In this document: positions 1-8,394 of the stretch, one piece after another
How positions within the stretch are numbered: position 1 is the stretch's first letter
How the letters are laid out: each line of letters opens with the position of its first letter
Origin: an uncultured Lachnospiraceae bacterium
GTDB taxonomy: Bacteria; Bacillota_A; Clostridia; Lachnospirales; Lachnospiraceae
Direction: 5' to 3'
NCBI GenBank assembly: GCA_910587495.1
Contig: CAJUMT010000119.1
Location: 1-10,665, forward strand
DNA length: 10,665 nt
The notes under the pieces: generated by a model
Databases searched by the model: none
What the model was told of the DNA's origin: nothing
What the model saw: the letters and a program-made list of their open reading frames with translations, nothing else
Program-made: the position numbers and the translations under genes

Positions 1-1749
1 ATGGGGGCAAGGACACTTCGGGGATATATCGAGCAGCCTTTGGTGGACCCGGAAAAAATTGAAGAACGTCTGGAGGCTGTGGAAGAATTATGTAGCCAGG
101 TGATTACCAGGGAAGAGCTAAGAGAGTATTTAAGCCCTATCTACGATCTGGAAAGACTGATTGGGCGTATCAGCTATCAGACTGCCAATCCCAGAGATCT
201 GATCGCCTTTAAGACTTCCTTGGGGATGCTGCCTCCTATTAAGCTGCTTTTACAGGAATTAAAAAGTCCGCTCCTAAAGAATGTATATGAAGAATTGGAT
301 CCGTTAGACGACCTGTACACGCTGATTCATCAATCTATTCAGGAGGAACCGCCTGTTTCGGTCAGGGAAGGAAATATGATTAAAGATGGTTACAGTGAGG
401 AAGTGGACCGTTTCCGCACTGCAAAGACAGAAGGAACTTCCTGGCTGGCGGACATTGAAGCGAAAGAACGGGAACGGACCGGTATTAAAAATCTGCGTAT
501 AAAGTTTAATAAAGTGTTTGGATATTATCTGGAAGTGACAAACTCTTATAAGGACCTGGTGCCTGACGACTATATCCGAAAACAGACGCTGACCAATGCC
601 GAACGCTATATTACCCCTCAGTTAAAAGAACTGGAGGAAACGATTCTGGGGGCTGAAGAAAAGCTTGTTTCTCTGGAGTATGAACTCTTTACGAAGGTTC
701 GGGATCAGATCGCTTCCCAGGTGCTTCGGATCCAGAAGACCGCCAAGGCGGTGGCGAAGCTGGATGTGCTTGCATCTCTTGCTTATGTGGCGGATAAAAA
801 CCGTTATGTCCGTCCGAAGATCAATGGCAAGGGTATCATTGATATCTGCGAGGGGCGTCATCCGGTGGTAGAGCAGATGAATCCTGACGGTATGTTTATA
901 GCTAACGATACATATCTGGACAACGAAAGCAACAGAGTTTCCATCATTACCGGTCCGAATATGGCGGGCAAATCCACCTATATGCGCCAGACGGCGCTGA
1001 TTGTTCTGATGGCGCAGGTGGGGAGCTTTGTGCCTGCAAAAAGTGCAGATATCGGCATTGCGGACCGAATTTTTACCCGGGTGGGGGCTTCCGATGATCT
1101 GGCCAGCGGACAGAGCACTTTTATGGTGGAGATGAACGAGGTGTCCAATATACTGCGTAACGCCACTTCAAAAAGTCTTTTGATTCTGGATGAAATAGGG
1201 CGGGGAACCAGTACTTTCGACGGCTTAAGCATCGCGTGGGCCGTTATCGAGCATATCGCGGATAAACGGCTTTTGGGAGCCAAGACGCTTTTTGCCACCC
1301 ACTACCATGAGCTGACAGAGTTAGAAGGCAGTATGGAAGGCGTGAACAATTATTGTATCGCGGTGAAAGAAAAAGGCGACGACATCGTGTTTTTACGAAA
1401 GATCGTAAAAGGCGGTGCGGACAGATCCTATGGAATCCAGGTGGCAAAGCTGGCAGGCGTGCCGGACAGCGTGATCGAAAGAGCCAAAGAACTGGCGGAG
1501 GAATTAAGCCGGGCGGATATATCAGCCAGAGCCAGGGACATAGCCGGAGAAAACAAAACAAAGCCGGGGCATAAAAAGCGGGCAAAAAAATATGATGAGG
1601 TGGATATTGAGCAGATATCTATTTTTGATACGGTAAAAGATGACGATGTGATAAAGGAATTAAAGGAACTGGATATTACCAACATGACGCCCATGGACGC
1701 CATGAATACCCTTTATCATCTGCAAAGCAAACTGAAAAACAGGTGGTGA
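1..1749 (+). CDS. mutS: DNA mismatch repair protein MutS, 3' part (5' end outside window)
   Basis: MutS recognises base mismatches and small loops and, with ATP, recruits MutL. The 582 visible residues cover the core/lever, clamp and ATPase domains. The N-terminal mismatch-binding and connector domains, roughly the first third of a usual 850-900 residue MutS, are missing because the window starts inside the gene. The first codon is ATG, but it falls in the conserved core stretch MGARTLRGYIEQPL, so it is an internal methionine. Seen: Walker A GPNMAGKST at residues 318-326, Walker B and signature DEIGRGTSTFDG from residue 397, THYHEL from residue 433, the helix-turn-helix region around GVPDSVIERAKELAEEL, and QISIFD at 538-543 near the C-terminus. 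The last resembles the QLSFF-type sliding-clamp motif of Bacillus MutS. mutL follows 4 bases later, and its ribosome binding site lies in the last codons of mutS. Identification is very secure. Confidence 0.97.
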   Translation: MGARTLRGYIEQPLVDPEKIEERLEAVEELCSQVITREELREYLSPIYDLERLIGRISYQTANPRDLIAFKTSLGMLPPIKLLLQELKSPLLKNVYEELDPLDDLYTLIHQSIQEEPPVSVREGNMIKDGYSEEVDRFRTAKTEGTSWLADIEAKERERTGIKNLRIKFNKVFGYYLEVTNSYKDLVPDDYIRKQTLTNAERYITPQLKELEETILGAEEKLVSLEYELFTKVRDQIASQVLRIQKTAKAVAKLDVLASLAYVADKNRYVRPKINGKGIIDICEGRHPVVEQMNPDGMFIANDTYLDNESNRVSIITGPNMAGKSTYMRQTALIVLMAQVGSFVPAKSADIGIADRIFTRVGASDDLASGQSTFMVEMNEVSNILRNATSKSLLILDEIGRGTSTFDGLSIAWAVIEHIADKRLLGAKTLFATHYHELTELEGSMEGVNNYCIAVKEKGDDIVFLRKIVKGGADRSYGIQVAKLAGVPDSVIERAKELAEELSRADISARARDIAGENKTKPGHKKRAKKYDEVDIEQISIFDTVKDDDVIKELKELDITNMTPMDAMNTLYHLQSKLKNRW

Positions 1750-1753
1750 ATAT

Positions 1754-3583
1754 ATGGGAAAGATTGCGGTATTAGACCAGCAGACGATAGACAAGATCGC
1801 AGCCGGGGAGGTGGTGGAACGCCCGGCTTCTGTGGTAAAAGAACTGGTGGAAAACGCCATAGATGCCCGGGCTACCCAGGTGACGGTGGAGATTAAAGAG
1901 GGCGGCGTCGGAATGATCCGCATTACGGACAACGGGGTCGGCATGGAAAAAGAAGACATTCCTCTGGCGTTTCTTCGTCATTCTACCAGTAAAATCAGAA
2001 GCGCGGAAGACCTTCTGGGAGTTTCTTCCCTTGGCTTTCGGGGCGAGGCTCTCTCCAGCATCTGTGCCGTATCCATGGTGGAGCTTATTACAAAGCCTTC
2101 GGAAAATATGCAGGGAATGCGCTGCTGTATGGAGGGCGGCGTCCAGAAAAGTCTGGAAGAGATCGGTGCGGCGGACGGTACCACGATGATTATGCGGAAT
2201 CTTTTTTATAATACGCCCGCCCGGAAAAAATTTTTGAAGACAGATATGACGGAAGCTTCGGCCATTCACGAAGTAATGACCCGCCTGGCGCTTTCCCATC
2301 CGGAGATTTCTTTTAAAGTGATGATCCATAATCAGTTAAAACTGCAGACTTCGGGAAACGGAAGCCTTAAGGACGTGATCTATCAGATCTATGGGCGGGA
2401 TATCGCCAGGGGACTGATTCCCATGGAACAGGCAGAAGGCCCGCTAAAAATAGGCGGGTTTATCGGAAAGCCGGAGATCTCCAGAGGAAACCGCAAGTTT
2501 GAAATTTATTTTATCAACGGAAGATATATCCAGAGTAAGATTATAGCGAAAGGACTTGAGGACGCTTACAAATCCTTTATGATGCAGCACAGATATCCGT
2601 TCGTATGCCTGGATCTTAGGATCGATACAAAGTTTCTGGACGTCAACGTCCATCCGGCCAAGATGGAGGTGCGTTTCAGTGACCAAAACCTGGTCTATGA
2701 CGCGATTTTCCGGGCCGTACAGGATGCCTTGTCACAGAAAGAACTGATCCCGGAAGTGACTTTTGAAAAACCAAAAGAAAAGCCGCCGGCCTCTCCTGAT
2801 GTCCGGGAAGTACCCCAGGATAAGAATCTGGAGTATTTTATGGAGGAGATGAAAAAGCGGGTAGAAAGACGGCATGCACAGCCGCAGTCCCAACCGCAGC
2901 CGCAGATCTTGAAGGAGCCAGCTGATTATCAGGAAAAACTTGAAAAGCCGGACGAACCGGAGCAGCTTAACCTGTTCGATGGTAAACTTTTATCCAAAGA
3001 GGCCGTCATCCGCCATGTATTGATCGGGCAGCTTTTTGACACTTACTGGTTGGTGCAGTATGGAGATAAACTGTATATTATCGATCAGCATGCCGCCCAT
3101 GAAAAAGTACTTTACGAGCGTCTGATGAAGGAATTAAGAGAACAAAAACCCCAGTCTCAGCTCATCTCGCCGCCGATCCTACTGCATGTGGATATGTCGG
3201 AAGAGCAGCTTTACTTGAAATGCCGGCAGCAGTTTGCGGACATGGGTTTCGAGATTGAGAAATTCGGAGAGCGCGTTTATGCGGTGCGTGCGGTGCCTGC
3301 CAATCTGCCAGGGATTGCCAGAGGAGAGCTTCTAATGGAACTTCTGGACAGTTTATCGGACATTTCCGGAAATATAAGTTCTGATTCGCTGCTTGATAAA
3401 GTGGCATCCATGTCCTGTAAAGCGGCGGTCAAGGGAAAGCATCAGATGTCGGCTATGGAGGCCAAAGCACTGATTGATGAGCTTCTCACACTGGAGAATC
3501 CGTATAATTGTCCCCATGGCCGTCCGACTATCATCTCCATGAGCAAATATGAGCTGGAGAAAAAATTTAAACGGATCGTATAG
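1754..3583 (+). CDS. mutL: DNA mismatch repair protein MutL with endonuclease motif
   Basis: MutL couples MutS mismatch recognition to strand incision and removal. At 609 residues it has normal family length. The N-terminal GHKL ATPase shows ELVENAIDA (predicted catalytic E30 and metal ligand N34), DNGVGM at 59-64, RHSTSKI from 75 and GFRGEAL at 94-100. A variable linker (about 330-400) includes a short Gln/Pro-rich run. The C-terminal domain holds the metal-dependent nicking endonuclease motif DQHAAHEKVLYE at 444-455 and the CPHGRPT motif at 586-592. These mark a MutL that nicks DNA itself, as in bacteria lacking MutH and Dam methylation. QLNLF at 404-408 resembles a sliding-clamp-binding motif, but its role here is inferred. 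The ATG at 1754 is preceded by AGGTGGTGA, which overlaps the mutS stop, so translation of the two genes is probably coupled. Confidence 0.98.
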   Translation: MGKIAVLDQQTIDKIAAGEVVERPASVVKELVENAIDARATQVTVEIKEGGVGMIRITDNGVGMEKEDIPLAFLRHSTSKIRSAEDLLGVSSLGFRGEALSSICAVSMVELITKPSENMQGMRCCMEGGVQKSLEEIGAADGTTMIMRNLFYNTPARKKFLKTDMTEASAIHEVMTRLALSHPEISFKVMIHNQLKLQTSGNGSLKDVIYQIYGRDIARGLIPMEQAEGPLKIGGFIGKPEISRGNRKFEIYFINGRYIQSKIIAKGLEDAYKSFMMQHRYPFVCLDLRIDTKFLDVNVHPAKMEVRFSDQNLVYDAIFRAVQDALSQKELIPEVTFEKPKEKPPASPDVREVPQDKNLEYFMEEMKKRVERRHAQPQSQPQPQILKEPADYQEKLEKPDEPEQLNLFDGKLLSKEAVIRHVLIGQLFDTYWLVQYGDKLYIIDQHAAHEKVLYERLMKELREQKPQSQLISPPILLHVDMSEEQLYLKCRQQFADMGFEIEKFGERVYAVRAVPANLPGIARGELLMELLDSLSDISGNISSDSLLDKVASMSCKAAVKGKHQMSAMEAKALIDELLTLENPYNCPHGRPTIISMSKYELEKKFKRIV

Positions 3584-3598
3584 ACAGGAGCGTATTAT

Positions 3599-4540
3599 AT
3601 GAAACAACCTTTGATCGTTCTGACCGGCCCCACAGCCGTGGGCAAGACGGCGCTCTCCCTGTCCCTGGCAAAAGCCGTGGGCGGGGAGATTATATCAGCG
3701 GATTCCATGCAGGTATACAGACATATGGATATCGGTTCGGCAAAGATTTTTCCTTTTCAGATGCAGGGAGTCCCTCATCACCTGATTGATGTCTTGGACC
3801 CATGGGAGGAATTTCATGTGGTCCGATTCCAGCAGATGGCAAAAAATGCAATAAAAGAGATCCAAAGCCGCGGCCATATTCCTATACTGGTGGGAGGCAC
3901 CGGATTTTATATCCAGGCCATCGTGCGGGATATTGATTTTACGGAAAATGAAGCCAGCCCTTATCGCCGGGAGCTTTTAAAGCTGGCGGAAGAAAAAGGC
4001 GCTTCCTGGCTCCATGAAGAACTTAAGAAAGTGGATCTTAAGTCGGCGGAAACGATTCATGAAAATAATGTAAAACGTGTGATCCGTGCCCTTGAGTTCT
4101 ACCATCTGACCGGAAAAAGAATCTCGGAACACAATGAAGAACAAAAGCAGAGGACTTCCCCCTATAATTTTGCATATTTTGTTTTAAACGATGATCGGGC
4201 AAAACTTTATGCGCGCATCGAACAGCGTATAGACGAGATGTTACAAGAAGGACTGGTGGAAGAAGTAAGGCGTCTAAAAGAGATGGGAGTAAGGCGCGGC
4301 ATGGTGTCCATGCAGGGGCTGGGATACAAAGAGATTATGGCGTATCTGGACGGAACATACACGCTGGAGGTAGCCGTGGAGAGTTTAAAAAGGGACAGCT
4401 GGCATTTTGCAAAAAGGCAGATTACCTGGTTTAAAAGGGAACCGGATGTGATCTGGCTGCATAAAGAAGATTACGCATACAAGGAAGAAAAGATCCTGGA
4501 AACGATGCTGAAACTATTGCGGGAAAAGGAAATCATTTGA
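3599..4540 (+). CDS. miaA: tRNA dimethylallyltransferase MiaA
   Basis: MiaA transfers the dimethylallyl group of DMAPP to N6 of A37, next to the anticodon, in tRNAs reading codons that begin with U. This is the first step toward ms2i6A. The 313-residue length is typical. Seen: the P-loop GPTAVGKT at 10-17; SADSMQVY at 33-40, where D35 corresponds to the family's catalytic base; PHHLIDV; GGTGFYIQAI; KRVIRALE; and near the C-terminus GLGYKEI and AKRQITWFKRE, conserved tRNA-binding segments. The start is set by CAGGAG at 3585-3590, 8 bases before the ATG. It follows mutL by 15 bases and its TGA overlaps the next gene's ATG by one base, so it is an internal operon gene. The mutS-mutL-miaA order is common in Firmicutes. 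Confidence 0.98.
   Translation: MKQPLIVLTGPTAVGKTALSLSLAKAVGGEIISADSMQVYRHMDIGSAKIFPFQMQGVPHHLIDVLDPWEEFHVVRFQQMAKNAIKEIQSRGHIPILVGGTGFYIQAIVRDIDFTENEASPYRRELLKLAEEKGASWLHEELKKVDLKSAETIHENNVKRVIRALEFYHLTGKRISEHNEEQKQRTSPYNFAYFVLNDDRAKLYARIEQRIDEMLQEGLVEEVRRLKEMGVRRGMVSMQGLGYKEIMAYLDGTYTLEVAVESLKRDSWHFAKRQITWFKREPDVIWLHKEDYAYKEEKILETMLKLLREKEII
4526..4530 (+). promoter_or_regulatory. Ribosome binding site that fixes the start of the PLP enzyme gene
   Basis: AAGGA lies inside the last codons of miaA, 9 bases before the ATG at 4540. That spacing favours this ATG, which shares its A with the miaA TGA, over the TTG at 4537 or the ATG at 4546. It suggests translational coupling with miaA. Confidence 0.6.
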
Positions 4541-5838
4541 TGAATATGGAAAAAATGTATGAGAGCATGGGCATAAGCGTAGAAGTCTATGCCTATGGAC
4601 AGAAAATAGAAAAAGAATTAAAAAGCCGTTTCGAACAGATTGATGAAACGGCGGAGTATAATCAGTTAAAAGTCATCCGTGCCATGCAAAAAAACAGGGT
4701 CAGCGACGCTCATTTTGCAGGGAGCAGCGGATATGGCTATAATGATCTTGGAAGGGATGCATTAGAGGACGTCTATGCGGATGCTTTTCATGCCCAGTCC
4801 GCTCTGGTCCGCCCCCAGATTGCCTGCGGCACCCATGCGCTGGCGGTGGCCATGTCCGGTAATCTAAGGCCGGGGGACGAGCTTTTGGCTATATCAGGAA
4901 AGCCGTATGATACATTAGAAGAAGTCATCGGCATCCGTCCTTCCTGCGGAAGCCTTGCGGAATATGGAGTGTCTTACTGCCAGGTAGATCTGCTGCCGGA
5001 CGACCGTTTTGATTTGGAAGGCATTAAAAATGCCATGAATGACCGCACAAAGATGGTTCATATCCAGCGTTCCAAAGGGTATCAGACGAGAAGGACGCTG
5101 TCGGTCTCCGAGATAGGAGAAGCTATTGCCTTTGTAAAATCCATAAATCCAAATGTGATCTGTATGGTGGATAACTGTTACGGAGAATTTGTAGAACGCA
5201 TAGAGCCGACGGAAGTCGGGGCTGACCTGTGCGTCGGTTCCCTGATCAAAAATCCCGGCGGCGGCCTGGCGCCCTCCGGCGGATATATCGTAGGAAAAGA
5301 ACCATATATTGAAAACTGCGCTTACCGGCTGACCTCCCCGGGACTTGGAAAAGAGGTGGGAGCCACCTTTGGCGTCATGCAGGCTTTCTATCAGGGATTT
5401 TTCCTGGCTCCCACGGTCACGGCGGGGGCTTTGAAAGGCGCTGTTTTTGCCGCCAATGTCTATGAAAGGCTGGGATTTGATGTGCTGCCTGACGGACAGG
5501 AGAGCCGTCATGATATTATCCAGTCCATTACTTTTGGCTCTCCGGAAGGCGTTATAGAATTTTGCAAAGGCATCCAGGCGGCGGCGCCTGTGGATAGTTT
5601 CGCGGAGCCGGAACCCTGGGCTATGCCTGGTTACGACAGCGATGTAATCATGGCAGCGGGCGCTTTTGTACAGGGTTCTTCTATAGAACTGAGTGCGGAC
5701 GGACCCATTAAGCCGCCCTATGCCGTGTATTTTCAGGGTGGTTTGACTTGGGAGCATGCCAAGTTCGGGATATTGATGTCGCTGCAGAAGCTTGTGGATG
5801 CGAAGATCGTGGCGCCTGAAAGGCTAAGCGTCAGGTGA
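4540..5838 (+). CDS. ynbB: Methionine gamma-lyase family PLP enzyme (YnbB / 'aluminium resistance' family)
   Basis: The 432-residue protein belongs by its motifs to a fold-type I, pyridoxal-phosphate enzyme family related to cystathionine/methionine gamma-lyases. The family is often annotated as methionine gamma-lyase or aluminium resistance protein and named ynbB in Bacillus. Seen: an N-terminal GSSGYGYNDLGRDALEDVYA segment; SALVRPQIACGTHALA in the cofactor-binding half; QRSKGYQTRRTLSV; MVDNCYGEFVE, whose Asp probably contacts the pyridine ring; and GSLIKNPGGGLAPSGGYIVG, where K237 is the likely PLP lysine. It is probably a cytosolic sulfur amino-acid enzyme, but the true substrate is not known from sequence. 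The ATG overlaps the miaA stop. In Bacillus, miaA and ynbB flank hfq; no hfq-like frame exists here. The family call is secure and the reaction uncertain. Confidence 0.9.
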   Translation: MNMEKMYESMGISVEVYAYGQKIEKELKSRFEQIDETAEYNQLKVIRAMQKNRVSDAHFAGSSGYGYNDLGRDALEDVYADAFHAQSALVRPQIACGTHALAVAMSGNLRPGDELLAISGKPYDTLEEVIGIRPSCGSLAEYGVSYCQVDLLPDDRFDLEGIKNAMNDRTKMVHIQRSKGYQTRRTLSVSEIGEAIAFVKSINPNVICMVDNCYGEFVERIEPTEVGADLCVGSLIKNPGGGLAPSGGYIVGKEPYIENCAYRLTSPGLGKEVGATFGVMQAFYQGFFLAPTVTAGALKGAVFAANVYERLGFDVLPDGQESRHDIIQSITFGSPEGVIEFCKGIQAAAPVDSFAEPEPWAMPGYDSDVIMAAGAFVQGSSIELSADGPIKPPYAVYFQGGLTWEHAKFGILMSLQKLVDAKIVAPERLSVR

Positions 5839-5856
5839 GAGGAAGAAAGGGAAAAT

Positions 5857-6801
5857 ATGCAGGAACTGACTTATGCGGATCTGGAAATAAAGGGAATCGA
5901 TACATCTATGATCGCGGCTTGCCGGAAACTGCGCCGTCTGGCTAAACTGGACAGGCTGAAACTGGACGAAGAAGAACACAGAAGCGGCCTTAATAAGCAT
6001 TTGTTTGCATACATCGAGTATTGCGGCCTGGATGTGCTGTCATTTGTCAAACAGTATCTTTCCAATCTGCAGCCTTATATGATTGAGCGGAGAAAAGACC
6101 AGGAGAAGGTCGATACATTTATATGCGTGATCGACAATCTGTACCGGGTATCTGTCTATATTAAAGCGGATCACAGGCAGTTTGAAGAGGCGGTCATTTC
6201 TTTTCACGAAGATAACATAAGAGGGGTGGCAAAAACAAACCGGATTATAAAAGCAGAAAGCCAGGCGTATGTGCCGGTTTTTGCGGATATGGTTCTTAAT
6301 AAAGTGTCAGGGGAAAATAAGTATGTGGTAAAAGCATTTTTTCAAAGAGGAATGAAAATACTGCCGCTGGAACTTGCAGCCATGAAATGTAAGGATGTTT
6401 TTGTTGTAGAGAAAAGGGGTATCGACCTTCAATTTATATCCTATTGCAATGATTATATCCGGGATCTGTATACCAGCGACCTGGATCTTGATTTTAATCA
6501 AATCGATGTATTTACCATGCTGCAGCAGATATCGTTTACGTCTTATGGGAGGGATACATTTTCTTCCATTTCTCTGTTGATCGACAGCCTGTGTATCCAG
6601 CCGGACGCCTTAAGCAGGGGGGCTGCGGATTTTGCGCTGGTGACATTTGTCCAGCAGCTTAGTCTGACAAAGGAGCAGGCCCGGGAGATGCAGGATCTTC
6701 TGGAAGAAAAGTTCCGTGTGACCAGTATCCGGGGCATTGACCTGATCCTGGACCGGGTAGAAAGAAGTCTGGAAATTGCAGTGGAACATGGATCTGTTTG
6801 A
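5857..6801 (+). CDS. Uncharacterised 314-residue protein in the mutSL-miaA operon
   Basis: I do not recognise this protein. The frame is surely a gene: it fits between two real genes with 18 bases before it and 9 after. It has a ribosome binding site (AGAAAGGG about 6 bases before the ATG) and codon use like its neighbours. The protein looks soluble, helical and charged, with no signal peptide or membrane segment seen. Residues 1-60 hold a Lys/Arg/Glu-rich helix-like stretch (ACRKLRRLAKLDRLKLDEEE). The centre has KADHRQFEEAVISFHEDNIR and NRIIKAESQAYVPVFADMV. The C-terminal part (about 210-310) is again helical, with a possible coiled segment at LTKEQAREMQDLLEEKFRV. No catalytic motif, metal site or nucleic-acid motif is evident. 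Its place between two enzyme genes suggests a housekeeping role in Clostridia, but no function can be assigned. Confidence 0.85.
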   Translation: MQELTYADLEIKGIDTSMIAACRKLRRLAKLDRLKLDEEEHRSGLNKHLFAYIEYCGLDVLSFVKQYLSNLQPYMIERRKDQEKVDTFICVIDNLYRVSVYIKADHRQFEEAVISFHEDNIRGVAKTNRIIKAESQAYVPVFADMVLNKVSGENKYVVKAFFQRGMKILPLELAAMKCKDVFVVEKRGIDLQFISYCNDYIRDLYTSDLDLDFNQIDVFTMLQQISFTSYGRDTFSSISLLIDSLCIQPDALSRGAADFALVTFVQQLSLTKEQAREMQDLLEEKFRVTSIRGIDLILDRVERSLEIAVEHGSV

Positions 6802-6807
6802 GAGGGA
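6802..6807 (+). promoter_or_regulatory. Ribosome binding site for the flavoprotein gene; two candidate ATGs
   Basis: GAGGGA directly after the preceding TGA serves the flavoprotein gene. Two ATGs follow in tandem, at 6811 and 6814. The spacing is about 4 bases to the first and 7 to the second, so 6814 may be the true start. The difference is one methionine. Confidence 0.55.
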
Positions 6808-6810
6808 AAT

Positions 6811-8031
6811 ATGATGAAGAAAGTACTTGTAATCGGCGGCGGCGCTTCCGGCCTGATGGCGGCAATCGCGGCGGCCAGGCAGGGAGCGAAGGTGACGCTT
6901 CTGGAAAAAAACAGGCAGACGGGAAAAAAGCTTCTGGTGACGGGAAACGGACGGTGCAATTTTACGAACCGGAACCAGGTGCTTTCTTTTTACAGAAGTG
7001 ATAATCTGGAATTTGTAAAAGAAGCGCTGAAGACATTTTCAGCTGATCAGGCGGTTCGCTTCTTTGAAGAACTGGGTATCCTGGTAAAAGACGTAAACGG
7101 ATATCTCTATCCCAACAGCAGCCAGGCGGCTTCCATCGCGGAGGCGCTTCGCCTGGAGACGCAGAGGCTTCAGATTAAGACGGCGTGCAGCATAACAGTG
7201 CTGTCTGTGGAAAAAAAGGTCGGGCAGTTTTATATAAAGACAGAAGGCTGGATGTATACGTCAGACGCGGTGATTCTCGCCTGCGGTTCCATGGCGGCTC
7301 CCGGCACCGGCTCCACAGGGGACGGATACCGGTTTGCCGAAAAACTGGGGCATCGGGTGATACCTCCCCTTCCGGCACTGACCGGGCTGTATGCGTCGCA
7401 GAAGGACTGCCGGAAATTATCGGGCGTCCGCATGGAAGCCAAAGTGACCTTATGGATTGATGGGGAAGCGTGTATAGAAGAACAAGGAGAAGTGCAGTTT
7501 GCTTCCTACGGCCTGTCAGGTATCCCCATCTTCCAGGTCAGCCGCTATGCGTCGCGGGCGCTGCATAAGGGGAAGACATGCGAGATCTTCCTGGATCTTT
7601 GTCCGACGTACGGGGAAGAAAAGCTTATAGAGTTGTTGACAAAAGGAGGGGAATGCACGGGAAACCGAACCGGTACGGACAGCCTGCTGGGAATGTTCCC
7701 GGAGAAATTGTCGAAAGTCCTCCTGGAACGCTCGGGTATCTCTGCGAAGAAAAAGCGGATGGACTGGACAGCCTTAGACGTCGAAAATCTTGTCCGTCAG
7801 ATAAAAACGATGCGCTTTACAGTCGTAAAATGCCGGGACTTTGACCAGGCTCAGGCATGTACGGGCGGCGTGCCCCTTTCGGAACTGAAAGGAATCTCCA
7901 TGGAATCCGCGGTCGTTCCCGGCCTTTATTTTGCAGGGGAACTGCTGGACGTGGATGGAGCCTGCGGCGGCTACAATCTGCAGTGGGCGTGGACCAGCGG
8001 GTTTTTGGCTGGGACACATGCGGCGGGATAA
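6811..8031 (+). CDS. FAD-dependent oxidoreductase, HI0933/BaiN family
   Basis: A 406-residue flavoprotein of the HI0933-like family, often labelled NAD(P)/FAD-dependent oxidoreductase or BaiN-like. Seen: the N-terminal Rossmann motif GGGASG at 9-14 with E32 at the end of the second strand, expected to hold the FAD ribose; the family signature GKKLLVTGNGRCNFTN at 38-53; ACGSMAAPGTGSTGDGY in the middle; and the C-terminal FAD motif GLYFAGELLDVDGACGGYNLQ. A few members are named for bile-acid reduction in Clostridium scindens. Most, including this one within a housekeeping operon, have no proven substrate, so I give no gene symbol. No signal peptide is seen, so it is cytosolic. It is the last plus-strand operon gene here, and its TAA lies 6 bases from the stop of a convergent toxin gene. 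The C-terminus looks complete. Confidence 0.92.
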   Translation: MMKKVLVIGGGASGLMAAIAAARQGAKVTLLEKNRQTGKKLLVTGNGRCNFTNRNQVLSFYRSDNLEFVKEALKTFSADQAVRFFEELGILVKDVNGYLYPNSSQAASIAEALRLETQRLQIKTACSITVLSVEKKVGQFYIKTEGWMYTSDAVILACGSMAAPGTGSTGDGYRFAEKLGHRVIPPLPALTGLYASQKDCRKLSGVRMEAKVTLWIDGEACIEEQGEVQFASYGLSGIPIFQVSRYASRALHKGKTCEIFLDLCPTYGEEKLIELLTKGGECTGNRTGTDSLLGMFPEKLSKVLLERSGISAKKKRMDWTALDVENLVRQIKTMRFTVVKCRDFDQAQACTGGVPLSELKGISMESAVVPGLYFAGELLDVDGACGGYNLQWAWTSGFLAGTHAAG

Positions 8032-8037
8032 TCCGTT

Positions 8038-8394
8038 TTATTTCAAATGTTTATTGAGTTTTTTATCAAAGGTAAATACTGTTTCTCCGTTCAGCAAGTG
8101 ATAGGAAACAAGTAAGCAGTCAACAAAGTCAAGCGATGTATTAGCGAAAAGGTCTATCGCATGGATGACACAGTCGGAATTTTCAATCCAGATAATGTCG
8201 GATAGCCCATGGATGATAGACCTGATTTTGTCTTTTGGTATAGAATAGACGCTTTTCAACACATAAACGACCTCTGCAACAACTTCTGGTTTTGTATAAG
8301 CGCCAGATACAATGACATCCGTTGCGCGTTTCGCCATTTCTGCATTGTCATTCAAGATGAATCTTAAAATCACATTAGTATCTATCAGTTGCAT
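8038..8394 (-). CDS. PIN-domain ribonuclease toxin (VapC-type)
   Basis: A 118-residue PIN-domain protein, the usual size for VapC-type toxins, which cut RNA (often tRNA or rRNA) in a metal-dependent way. The acidic active-site residues are in place: D5 in MQLIDTNVI, E41 in VVAEVVYVL, D89 and D92 in LDFVDCLLV, and D110 in FTFDKKL. I chose the ATG at 8394-8392 because the protein then opens with the hallmark IDTN strand; a GTG six codons upstream (8412-8410) also reads in frame. The gene overlaps the antitoxin gene by 20 bases, typical of a coupled toxin-antitoxin pair. On the minus strand it runs toward the flavoprotein gene, with no terminator visible between them. All catalytic acids are kept, so the toxin looks intact. 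The RNA target cannot be told from sequence. Confidence 0.9.
   Translation of the reverse strand: MQLIDTNVILRFILNDNAEMAKRATDVIVSGAYTKPEVVAEVVYVLKSVYSIPKDKIRSIIHGLSDIIWIENSDCVIHAIDLFANTSLDFVDCLLVSYHLLNGETVFTFDKKLNKHLK

Noticed and set aside
1..3. ATG at base 1 as the true start of MutS
   Set aside because: It lies in the conserved core-domain sequence MGARTLRGYIEQPL, and the N-terminal domains are missing; the gene is cut by the window edge.
1772..2329. 185-codon open frame on the minus strand
   Set aside because: It lies opposite the conserved ATPase domain of MutL, and no family resemblance is seen.
2875..2910. Gln/Pro-rich repeat in MutL as a tandem repeat element
   Set aside because: It is a short low-complexity part of the variable MutL linker, common in this family.
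4915..5757. 280-codon open frame on the minus strand
   Set aside because: It lies opposite the PLP enzyme gene, its product has no recognisable domain, and the plus-strand gene is clearly real; it is a shadow frame.
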